Shown here in pieces: positions 1 through 6,796 of a stretch of 19,592 nucleotides of DNA. The DNA lies in the NCBI GenBank assembly GCA_025934335.1, contig JAICYG010000033.1:1-19592 (forward strand), in the 5' to 3' direction. The notes under the pieces are model-generated. The model was not told the origin of the DNA. It saw only the letters and a list, made by a program, of their open reading frames with translations, and searched no databases. How positions within the stretch are numbered: the stretch's first letter is position 1; each line of letters starts with the position of its first letter. Source of the DNA: Thermoleophilia bacterium. Lineage in GTDB: Bacteria; Actinomycetota; Thermoleophilia; Gaiellales; Gaiellaceae. Both the position numbers and the translations under genes were made by a program.

Positions 1-1
1 A

Positions 2-484
2 ACGGTCGACGCCGCGGCGGTCGTGCGCGCAGAGGCCGAATGGCTGCGCGAGCGTGGCTTCGCACCGCGCTACTTCTGCGGCGGCGGTTGGTATCTGGAC
101 GAGCCGCTCGCCGAAGCACTGTCGAGCCTTGGCTACGTCGACTGCACCGCCACCACGTTCCGGCAGTCGTATCTTGCTCCGGACGCGCCACGCCTGCAGC
201 TGCCGGGGCCGCGTCGGCTTCGCCTCGGTAGCGGCGCGTCCCTCACGGCGCTCCCCGCGACGCACAGCATCGGCATGCTCGCCCGTGGGTTCCACCGGCT
301 TCCCGCTGCCGTGCACGTCCATTTCCACGACTGGGAGCTCGTCGACCGCTTCCGTGGCCCGGCGATCCTCACGCTGCTCTCGCTGCTCGGGCGCCGCCGG
401 CCGGCACTGAGCATCGACCGGCTCGCCGAGCGGGCCGCCGCTGCCCCGGAGGCGGCATGGGCCGAGGCTACGATCGCCCGATGA
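2..484 (+). CDS. Polysaccharide deacetylase family protein, C-terminal part (5' end outside window)
   Basis: The reading frame is open from base 2 and ends at TGA 482-484, leaving about 160 residues of a longer protein. A GTG at 23 could serve as a start but would cut into the domain, so I treat the gene as truncated by the window edge. The visible part resembles the C-terminal half of NodB/CE4-type polysaccharide deacetylases, with a strand ending in RYFCGGGWYLDE, a GYVDCTATTF stretch, a conserved THSIGML segment and the late HVHFHDWELVD motif followed by a LLGRRR tail. The family removes N- or O-acetyl groups from surface glycans. The N-terminal metal-binding part is not in view, so activity cannot be judged. 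The stop overlaps the ATG of the sugar transferase at 481, suggesting co-translation and a role in the same glycan pathway. The family call rests on recalled sequence patterns. Confidence 0.5.
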   Translation, partial: TVDAAAVVRAEAEWLRERGFAPRYFCGGGWYLDEPLAEALSSLGYVDCTATTFRQSYLAPDAPRLQLPGPRRLRLGSGASLTALPATHSIGMLARGFHRLPAAVHVHFHDWELVDRFRGPAILTLLSLLGRRRPALSIDRLAERAAAAPEAAWAEATIAR

Positions 485-1914
485 GCAGCGCCCGCCAGGT
501 GGAGGACGTCCGTGCGGCGCGCCCGTATTTCCTGACGACGTCCCCACTCAAGGCGGGTCTCCGCCGGCTGGTCAGCATCCTCGCGCTGCTCACGACCGAC
601 GTGGTCGGGTTGGTGATCGGTCTCTACGCCGCTCTTGCGCTACGGGCCTACACCCTCGATCCACATCCCGTCATCTGGGGCCTCCTGTGGGACCAGGAGG
701 TGAAGTGGCTGGCCTTCCTGATCCTGCTGCTCGTGCTCGTGTTCTGGCGCGCCGGCCTGTACGCGCCGAGGGAGCTGCGCGAGGGGGTCGGCCGCGTCCT
801 GCCGAGCGTCATCCTCGTCGCCGCGCTCGCGCTGGCGTTCGCGATCGGCACGGGCCAGCACTTCACGACGTTCGGCCTCTACATCGTTGGCGCCGTCTTC
901 GTTGCGACGTTGATCGCGATCTTCCGTGCCAGCTACGAGCTCGTCACGGGCCTGATGCTGCATGCGGTAGGTGTCCGACGGCGCGCGCTGCTCGTCGGTG
1001 CGCCCGAGGCACGTGAACACCTCCGGCGCTCGCTCGGCACGAGCCGCGGCGGGATCGCCTACGAGTTCGCCGGCGAGGTCGAGCCGGGGCCGGCGGTCGA
1101 AGACGCGTTGTCCCGGTCGCAGCTCGACGAGATCCTCGTCGCCGACGCCGGCATCGACGAGACGCGACTGCTCGAGCTCGTCGACGCGGCGCACCGAAGG
1201 AACGTGCGCGTTCGCATCGCTCCGCGGACCACGGAGCTGTTGATCGAGCGAGGCGAGTACGTCCCCGGACAGGGCGTGCCGCTGTTCGAGCTACGGCCAC
1301 CGATCTTCGCCGGGACCGAATGGGCGACGAAGCGCGCGTTCGACATTGCCGTCTCGTCGGCAGTCGTGCTCCTCGGACTGCCCGTGTGGGCACTGATCGC
1401 CGCTGCGGTGAAGCTGAGCTCGCGCGGGCCCGTCCTCTACGCGGATCCGCGTATCGGTCTCGGCGAGCACGAGTTCCGGATGCTCAAGTTCCGCACCATG
1501 GTGGCGGGCGCTGAGCGCCGTCAGGGCGAGCTCGAGGAGCGGAACGAGGCGGGCGGGGCACTGTTCAAGATCCGCGACGACCCACGTGTCACTCCGCTCG
1601 GCCGCGTGCTACGACGCTTGTCGCTGGACGAGGTGCCAAACCTCATCAACGTGCTGCGGGGGGAGATGTCGCTCGTCGGCCCGCGGCCGCTGCCGGTGCG
1701 CGACTACCGGCGCCTCGAGCCGTGGCATCGACGGCGCTACCACGTGCTCCCCGGGGTGACCGGCCTGTGGCAGGTCGCGGGCCGCTCCGACCTCACCTTC
1801 GACGACCTCGTCCGGCTCGACTTCTACTACCTCGAGAACTGGTCGCTCTGGCTTGACATCACCATCCTCTTCAAGACGCCGTTGGCGGTGCTCGCGAAGC
1901 GCGGCGCCTACTGA
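481..1914 (+). CDS. Polyprenyl-phosphate sugar-1-phosphate transferase (exopolysaccharide priming glycosyltransferase)
   Basis: This 477-residue membrane protein has the WbaP/CpsE-type layout: several hydrophobic helices in roughly the first 160 residues, a central Rossmann-like region (about 165-270), and a C-terminal bacterial sugar transferase domain (PF02397 type). Its hallmarks are all present: KFRTM from K336, SLDEVPN 381-387 with the catalytic Asp-Glu pair, MSLVGPRP 396-403 and PGVTGLWQ 424-431. Enzymes of this family transfer a sugar-1-phosphate from a nucleotide sugar to undecaprenyl phosphate at the inner face of the membrane, the first committed step of repeat-unit assembly. The length is typical. 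I chose the ATG at 481 because it makes an ATGA overlap with the upstream stop. An in-frame ATG at 457 preceded by GGAGG (448-452) is a real alternative and would add 8 residues. The donor sugar cannot be read from the sequence. Confidence 0.5.
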   Translation: MSSARQVEDVRAARPYFLTTSPLKAGLRRLVSILALLTTDVVGLVIGLYAALALRAYTLDPHPVIWGLLWDQEVKWLAFLILLLVLVFWRAGLYAPRELREGVGRVLPSVILVAALALAFAIGTGQHFTTFGLYIVGAVFVATLIAIFRASYELVTGLMLHAVGVRRRALLVGAPEAREHLRRSLGTSRGGIAYEFAGEVEPGPAVEDALSRSQLDEILVADAGIDETRLLELVDAAHRRNVRVRIAPRTTELLIERGEYVPGQGVPLFELRPPIFAGTEWATKRAFDIAVSSAVVLLGLPVWALIAAAVKLSSRGPVLYADPRIGLGEHEFRMLKFRTMVAGAERRQGELEERNEAGGALFKIRDDPRVTPLGRVLRRLSLDEVPNLINVLRGEMSLVGPRPLPVRDYRRLEPWHRRRYHVLPGVTGLWQVAGRSDLTFDDLVRLDFYYLENWSLWLDITILFKTPLAVLAKRGAY

Positions 1915-1925
1915 ACCTGCCTGCT

Positions 1926-1971
1926 CGCCCTAACGGCGCCGTAATGCGCCTCTGAGACACTTTTGAACGGG
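1926..1971 (+). promoter_or_regulatory. Candidate promoter/operator region with near-palindrome upstream of the CgeB-like gene
   Basis: The 57-base gap after the sugar transferase carries the near-palindrome TAACGGCGCCGTAA at 1931-1944; its halves TAACGGC and GCCGTAA are reverse complements except at one position pair. It is followed by TCTGAGAC (1951-1958). A similar arrangement, GCCGTAAT then TCTAGACT, lies upstream of the small gene starting at 12084, so the two sites may be related promoters or operators. No strong terminator is visible in this gap. The function is inferred only from position and repetition. Confidence 0.5.
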
Positions 1972-3168
1972 ATGAAGCTGCTCCTCGCCGCCTCTGCGAT
2001 CGACCTCGACTTCCGCTACGGCTGCACGCCGGCGTGGTGGCAGCTCTGGAAGGGGCTGTACGCGGAGGGGGCGGACCTCGTCGTCACCCCTTATCGCGGC
2101 CGCGCGGTCGAGTCGCCGTGGTGGCGTACCGCCCCGAACCCGACGTATCTCGAGGGCGAGTCGTTCGCGAAGACCCGCGACGTTGCGGCGCGTCTTCGCG
2201 GCGACACGCACGTGCGCCGCGCTGAGGACAACCCCGAGGACGGGCTCGGCGACCGAATGACGCGCGAGCTCGTGTGGCGGTTCGTGACGCCACGATGGCG
2301 GCGGCACCTCGACCGGCTCGTGGAATCGGAGCGCCCGGATGCCGTCGTCGTCTTCACGATTCCGATGGCACACCTTCGTGGGATCCCGCGGTACCTGCGC
2401 GAGCGCCACGGCGTGCCGGTCGTCTTCTACGACGGCGACGTGCCGATGAGCCTGCCGGAGTTCGGTGGGATGGACACGGGCTTCAACTGGTACCACCAGG
2501 CGGACCCCTCGGAGTACGACCTGGTCGTGTCGAATTCCGAGGGTGGCCTGGAGCGTCTGCGTGAGCTCGGCGCCCGCCGGGCGGAGGCGGTCTTCTGGGG
2601 TGCCGATCCGGAGTTCTTCGCGCCGCAGGCGGTCGAGAAGTCGATGGACGTCTTCTTTTACGGCTACGGCGACAAGTTCCGGCGAGACTGGATGCGGGAG
2701 CTTGTCGGAGAGCCGTCGCGGGCGCTGCCGGACGTCGATTTCGCCCTCGGTGGGCGCGACTTCCGCGGCGACGTCGGTCTCGCTCGATCGATCGGCGACG
2801 TCACGTTCAACTCGTTCTCGCGCGCCATCTCCGCGGCGCGCATCAACCTCTGCATCACACGTCGCTCGCACGCGACCGTCTACGCGTCGTCGTCGTGCCG
2901 ACCGTTCGAGCTGGCCTCCGCGGGGGCGGCGATCGTCGCCAACCCGTACGACGGTATCGACCGCTGGTTCGAGCCCGGCTCCGAGGTGCTCGTCGTCTCC
3001 GACGCGGCGCACGCGGTCGAAACGTACCGCGAGCTGCTCGCAGATCCCGCGCAGGCGCAGGAGCTCGGCCGGCGCGCGCGCGAGCGGGTGCTCGACGAGC
3101 ACACGTACCGCCATCGGGCGCGGCAGCTGCTCGAGCTGCTCGGCCTGCGGGAGCCCTCGCTTGTCTGA
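1972..3168 (+). CDS. CgeB-like family 1 glycosyltransferase
   Basis: This protein of 398 residues has the two-domain GT-B form of CgeB/YkvP-type glycosyltransferases (Glyco_trans_1_2, PF13524 type). The N-terminal half starts MKLLLAASAIDLDFRYG and includes VVFYDGDVPMSL. The C-terminal domain (about 225-395) contains FFYGYGDKFRRDW, an FALGGRDF strand, and a stretch where INLCITRR is followed by SCRPFELASAGAAIVAN, which is the usual donor-binding region of this family; it ends in a typical helix with YRELLADPAQAQELG. It probably adds one sugar to the glycan in the cytoplasm; donor and acceptor are unknown. I chose ATG 1972; a TTG at 1963 in the same frame is possible but has no better ribosome binding site. 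The gene follows a short gap that may hold a promoter, and its end overlaps the next gene by 8 bases. Confidence 0.5.
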   Translation: MKLLLAASAIDLDFRYGCTPAWWQLWKGLYAEGADLVVTPYRGRAVESPWWRTAPNPTYLEGESFAKTRDVAARLRGDTHVRRAEDNPEDGLGDRMTRELVWRFVTPRWRRHLDRLVESERPDAVVVFTIPMAHLRGIPRYLRERHGVPVVFYDGDVPMSLPEFGGMDTGFNWYHQADPSEYDLVVSNSEGGLERLRELGARRAEAVFWGADPEFFAPQAVEKSMDVFFYGYGDKFRRDWMRELVGEPSRALPDVDFALGGRDFRGDVGLARSIGDVTFNSFSRAISAARINLCITRRSHATVYASSSCRPFELASAGAAIVANPYDGIDRWFEPGSEVLVVSDAAHAVETYRELLADPAQAQELGRRARERVLDEHTYRHRARQLLELLGLREPSLV

Positions 3169-3886
3169 GCTGCCGCGGCGGGTCGCGATCGTGCCGGCGT
3201 ACAACGAGGAGCTGAACATCGGACGCGTCCTAGACGAGCTTCGCGAGTTCGACGCCGGGCTCGACATCGTGGTCGTCTCCGACGGCTCTGTCGACCGTAC
3301 CGCCGAGGTGGCGCGAGCGCACGGCGCGCACGTCGTCAGCCTGCCGTTCAACCTCGGCATCGGCGGTGCGGTTCAGACCGGGTTTTGCTTTGCGCACGAG
3401 TACGGCTACGAGCTCGTAGTGCGCTGCGACGGCGACGGCCAGCACGATCCGTCGGAGCTGCCCAAGGTGCTCGCCCCCGTTCTTGCCGGCGACGCGGACA
3501 TTGCGGTCGGCTCGCGGTTCGGCGAGATCGACGGGTACCGCTCGTCCGCAACGCGACGCATCGGGATCCGCCTGCTCGCCGTCGTCGTCTCGGCGATCGC
3601 GCGCCAACGGCTGACCGATACGACGTCCGGCTTCCAGGCGCTCAACCGCCGCGCGCTCGAGCTCTTCGCGTCCGACTACCCGCACGACTACCCCGAGGTG
3701 GAGGGGATGGTGATGACGATCAAGCATCGGCTTCGCCTCGTCGAGGTACCGGTGCGCATGCGCGAGCGCGAGCACGGCCGTTCGTCGATCACCGCCCTCC
3801 GCTCGATCTACTACATGGTGAAGGTGCTGGTCGCGCTCTTCGTCGGGCTCTTCCGGCGACGCGTGGTGCCCGCGGAGGACGTGTGA
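3161..3886 (+). CDS. Family 2 glycosyltransferase, dolichyl-phosphate mannose synthase-like
   Basis: A 241-residue GT-A enzyme of family 2. Visible motifs are VAIVPAYNEELNIG near the N-terminus, VVSDGSVDRT (the usual first Asp of DDGS is Ser here), NLGIGGAVQTG, the DxD-type metal site RCDGDGQHD (D90, D92), VGSRF, and DTTSGFQALNR typical of the DPM1/GtrB group. Such enzymes often transfer a sugar from a nucleotide donor to polyprenyl phosphate, making a lipid-linked donor for GT-C enzymes; a direct glycan transferase is also possible. The start is TTG 3161, supported by GGGAG at 3149-3153 with seven bases of spacing and by the need to include the first beta strand. No ATG lies near, and a GTG at 3191 would delete that strand. 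The last 20 residues are hydrophobic and basic. The end overlaps the DUF2304 gene as GTGA. Confidence 0.5.
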   Translation: MSELPRRVAIVPAYNEELNIGRVLDELREFDAGLDIVVVSDGSVDRTAEVARAHGAHVVSLPFNLGIGGAVQTGFCFAHEYGYELVVRCDGDGQHDPSELPKVLAPVLAGDADIAVGSRFGEIDGYRSSATRRIGIRLLAVVVSAIARQRLTDTTSGFQALNRRALELFASDYPHDYPEVEGMVMTIKHRLRLVEVPVRMREREHGRSSITALRSIYYMVKVLVALFVGLFRRRVVPAEDV

Positions 3887-4248
3887 TCGCGGCGCAGACG
3901 CCCTTCAAGGTCTCGCTCGCGGCGACCGCGGCGTCGGTCGTGCTCGTGCTGGTCGTGTTCGAGCTGATCCGCTCGCGCCGCCTGCGCGAGCGCTACGCGC
4001 TGCTGTGGCTTCTGACGGGCATCGTGCTCGTCGTCCTGTCGGCCTGGCGCGGCGGGCTGAACACCATCGCGGGCTGGCTCGGTGTTCGCGGCTATCCGCC
4101 GGCGGTGCTCTTTGCCGTCGGTCTCCTGTTCGTGATCCTCGTGCTGCTGCACTACTCGACGGTCATCTCGCGCCTCTCGGACCAGAACGTCGTGCTGGCA
4201 CAGCGGCTCGCGCTCCTCGAAGAGCGACTAACGCGCCGAGACGAGTGA
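3883..4248 (+). CDS. DUF2304 family small membrane protein
   Basis: This 121-residue protein has three hydrophobic segments (about 9-27, 41-56 and 71-92) and a C-terminal amphipathic stretch, SRLSDQNVVLAQRLALLEER, that looks like a short coiled coil. The pattern RERYALLWLLTG and the YPP before the last hydrophobic segment match the DUF2304 family as I recall it. The function is unknown; family members commonly sit next to DPM1-like GT2 genes, as here, and may anchor or help that enzyme. Start is GTG 3883, overlapping the upstream TGA, with GGAGG at 3874-3878. The last 21 bases overlap the end of the opposite-strand membrane protein gene. Confidence 0.5.
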   Translation: MIAAQTPFKVSLAATAASVVLVLVVFELIRSRRLRERYALLWLLTGIVLVVLSAWRGGLNTIAGWLGVRGYPPAVLFAVGLLFVILVLLHYSTVISRLSDQNVVLAQRLALLEERLTRRDE

Positions 4249-5892
4249 CGGGATGACCCGCGCGGGCGGTCCGAGCAGCATCAGGTCTGAGCCGTTGAAC
4301 GTCGGCACGTAATACGCCGCGACCGCGACGCGGTAGATACCCGCGCGCCGGACTGTGAACGTGGTGTCCGCGGTCGTCCCGACGAGTGTCGCCGCGAGCA
4401 TGCACATCCGCGCTCCCCTCTCCGGCAGGGTGCAGCCGTCCGTTCCGTCGACCGAGCGGTAGACGATGTAGTAGACGTTCGAGGAGCCGCCGTCGAACGG
4501 ACGCCACGAGAGGAGCGGCCCGTCCGGTGTCGATGCGACCCGCGCACGCAGGCTTGAGTCCAGCGGTGCCTCGTTCGCCGTGCTGCTGTCGCGAACGGTT
4601 CGCAGGGTCGCAGGTGATCGTATGACGAGGACGAGCACGAGCGGGATCAGGCCGGCGACGAGCGCCACCGCCGCGAGCCACCCGCGGTGAACGGGGCGCG
4701 CCGGGGACGGCTCCGGCGACCGCCGCGCCGGTCGCGGGACCAGGAAGACCGACGAGGCGACGAGGATCGCGAGCGGCGGCAGGCCGGGTACGGTCAGGCG
4801 GTAGTACGACGTCGTCACGACAGAAGCCTCACCGCTGCTGCCCTTCACGAGCAGGAACGCGCCGGCCCAGAGCACGAGGAAGATCGCGTGGCGCCAGTTA
4901 CGGCGAGCCGCGCCCGCGATTCCGAGTGCGACCAGCAGGGCGAGGAGCGTCGGGCTGCGGAACACCTCTCCGAAGTCGCTCCACGTCTGCGTGAGGTTGT
5001 GCCAGCTCAGCGGCACGTAGCGCTCCGGGAGGATGCTCGCGACCGCGTCCGGCGGCGCCGCGACGCGCACATCGCCGTACGAGGTCAGCGGCGTGTAACC
5101 GAGGCCGCGATGCTTCCAGAAGAAGAGCGTGACGAGTGCGGGCGCGACGCCCGCCGCGAAGGCGATCGCGACTCGCGTGCTCCGGGAGAGCAGGATGAGA
5201 ACAGCGGCCGCGGGCACGAAGAACGCGTTCGCGGGCTTCACGCCGATGAGCAGTCCCACGAGCAGGCCGGCGAGCACCGCGTCACGCCAGAATCGACTCG
5301 ATGCGGCCCTCACCGTGGCGAGTGCGGCCGCGATCACGAGCACAAGCGACGGGAAGTCGCCCATGTTCGTCAGGCCGTAGAGATGCGGGGCTGCGAACAA
5401 CTGCTCGAACTTCTCCCGGTAGCTGGGGCGGTTGAAGCAGAGCAGGAGGAGCACCGGCGCGAGGATCCAGACGAACGTGCTGTAGAGACCGAATACACGT
5501 CCGTACAGGCGCCCGGCGAGCAGGAAGAAGAGCATCACGCTGAGCGGCAGGAGGATCAGCGTCTGGAGCGCGACGAGCACCGGAAGGCCGTTCAGCAGCG
5601 AGGGCCCGGCGAGCAGCGGGATCCAGGCGTAGAGCACCGGAAGGGCCCAACCAATAACCGGCTGGGGGAGCACGAGGTGCCCGACGGCCCACTGCTCCGT
5701 CCAGTACTCGGTCGCGTCGCCGCCCGAGTACCAGAGCAGGCCGTTGTGTGGCGTCGCGAAGGCGAACCAGCTCGCGACCGCGAGCTGCAACACGATTGCG
5801 CCGGCCAGGATGAGCGTGGCCGGAGCGCCGCCGGCCGTTGACGTGACGCGGCGCGCAGGCCGCGCCAGGGCGTCAGCGAGCGCTGTGCGCAC
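4228..5892 (-). CDS. Polytopic membrane protein, putative GT-C glycosyltransferase with C-terminal FN3-like domain
   Basis: This 554-residue protein has about ten hydrophobic segments in residues 20-440, an early periplasmic-type loop containing the acidic segment GGDATEYWTEQW, and an NMGDFPSL stretch. The overall form resembles GT-C (GT39/GT87-like) glycosyltransferases, which use lipid-linked sugars on the outer face of the membrane; I do not recognise the exact family. After the last helix, residues 457-554 form a beta-rich domain with the rhythm of a fibronectin type III fold: LLSWRPF, VYYIVYRSVDG, TTFTVRRAGIYRVAVAAY. It includes two cysteines 10 residues apart that could pair outside the cell. 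The start is GTG 5892, overlapping the upstream epimerase by 20 bases; no clear ribosome binding site is seen, and no better start lies between it and the first helix. It is the last gene of a three-gene minus-strand operon. Confidence 0.5.
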   Translation of the reverse strand: MRTALADALARPARRVTSTAGGAPATLILAGAIVLQLAVASWFAFATPHNGLLWYSGGDATEYWTEQWAVGHLVLPQPVIGWALPVLYAWIPLLAGPSLLNGLPVLVALQTLILLPLSVMLFFLLAGRLYGRVFGLYSTFVWILAPVLLLLCFNRPSYREKFEQLFAAPHLYGLTNMGDFPSLVLVIAAALATVRAASSRFWRDAVLAGLLVGLLIGVKPANAFFVPAAAVLILLSRSTRVAIAFAAGVAPALVTLFFWKHRGLGYTPLTSYGDVRVAAPPDAVASILPERYVPLSWHNLTQTWSDFGEVFRSPTLLALLVALGIAGAARRNWRHAIFLVLWAGAFLLVKGSSGEASVVTTSYYRLTVPGLPPLAILVASSVFLVPRPARRSPEPSPARPVHRGWLAAVALVAGLIPLVLVLVIRSPATLRTVRDSSTANEAPLDSSLRARVASTPDGPLLSWRPFDGGSSNVYYIVYRSVDGTDGCTLPERGARMCMLAATLVGTTADTTFTVRRAGIYRVAVAAYYVPTFNGSDLMLLGPPARVIPSLVSAR

Positions 5893-6796
5893 GAAGCGTC
5901 GAGCGGAACCAGGCGATCGTCCGCGCGAGCCCCTCGTGCAGCGACGTCTGGGCCTTGAAGCCGAAGAGCTCCCGCGCGCGTGACGCATCGAGCCGGCGGC
6001 GCGGCTGACCGTTCGGCATCGAGGTGTCCCACACGAGCTCGCCTTCGAAGCCGGTCAGGTCGGCGATCGTCTCGGCGAGCTCGCGGATCGACGTCTCGAC
6101 GCCCGTGCCGAGATTGACCGGCGCGGCGCCGTCGTAGCACTCGGCCGCGAGCACGAGCCCCTCGACGCAGTCGTCCACGTAGAGGAACTCGCGGGTCGGC
6201 GATCCGTCGCCCCAGAGCACGACCTCGTCGGTCGCGTCGACCATCTTCCGGATCAGCGCCGGGATGACGTGGGACGTCTCGAGGTCGAAGTTGTCGCGCG
6301 GGCCGTAGAGGTTCGCGGGCAGGAGGTAGATCGCGTCCAGGCCGTACTGCTCGCGGTAGGCCTGCGCGCCGACGAGCACCGACTTCTTCGCGACGCCGTA
6401 CGGCGCGTTCGTCTCCTCGGGGTAGCCGTTCCAGAGCTCGTCCTCCGAGAACGGCACCGGCGTGAACTTCGGATAGGCGCAGACGGTGCCCGTCACGACG
6501 AGCTTCTCGACCCCGGTGAGACGCGCCAGCTCGAGCACGTGTGCGCCCATCACGAGGTTGGCGTACCAGTAGCGACCCGGGTTCGCGCGGTTCGCGCCGA
6601 TGCCGCCCACCTCGGCGGCGAGGTGGAAGACGAGCTCGGGGCGCGCGTCGCGGAAGAGGCGCTCCGCGTCCTCGTAGCGCGTCAGGTCGTAGTCGCGGCG
6701 GCGGGCGACGATGACGTCGTGGTCGTCCGCCTCGAGGCGCTCGACCAGGTGCGAGCCGAGGAACCCGCCGCCGCCCGTGACGACGACGCGGCTCAT
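5873..6796 (-). CDS. fcl: GDP-L-fucose synthase-like NAD(P)-dependent epimerase/reductase
   Basis: A 307-residue extended short-chain dehydrogenase. The nucleotide-binding motif TGGGGFLGSH is at residues 7-16. Catalytic positions match those known for E. coli GDP-fucose synthase with a constant offset of three: C106 in GTVCAYPKF, Y133 and K137 in PYGVAKK, and H176 in SHVIPALIRK. The usual active-site Ser is Thr (T104), a change I recall from other members of this subgroup. The family converts GDP-4-keto-6-deoxymannose to GDP-L-fucose by 3,5-epimerisation and reduction. It starts at ATG 6796, overlapping the dehydratase stop as ATGA, so the two probably act in sequence. Length is typical (about 310). 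A different GDP-deoxyhexose product cannot be excluded from sequence alone. Confidence 0.5.
   Translation of the reverse strand: MSRVVVTGGGGFLGSHLVERLEADDHDVIVARRRDYDLTRYEDAERLFRDARPELVFHLAAEVGGIGANRANPGRYWYANLVMGAHVLELARLTGVEKLVVTGTVCAYPKFTPVPFSEDELWNGYPEETNAPYGVAKKSVLVGAQAYREQYGLDAIYLLPANLYGPRDNFDLETSHVIPALIRKMVDATDEVVLWGDGSPTREFLYVDDCVEGLVLAAECYDGAAPVNLGTGVETSIRELAETIADLTGFEGELVWDTSMPNGQPRRRLDASRARELFGFKAQTSLHEGLARTIAWFRSTLRAHSAR

Noticed and set aside
457..480. ATG 457 as the start of the sugar transferase
   Set aside because: It has a GGAGG four bases upstream and cannot be excluded, but ATG 481 gives the stop-start overlap seen at many junctions in this window; I kept 481.
1930..3360. 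Long minus-strand open frame opposite the CgeB-like gene
   Set aside because: Same shadow composition; it crosses two real genes and ignores their boundaries.
4687..5841. Plus-strand open frame of 384 codons opposite the FN3-type membrane protein
   Set aside because: Rich in Glu, Arg, Gln and Asp without hydrophobic core, as expected of the complement of a membrane protein gene.
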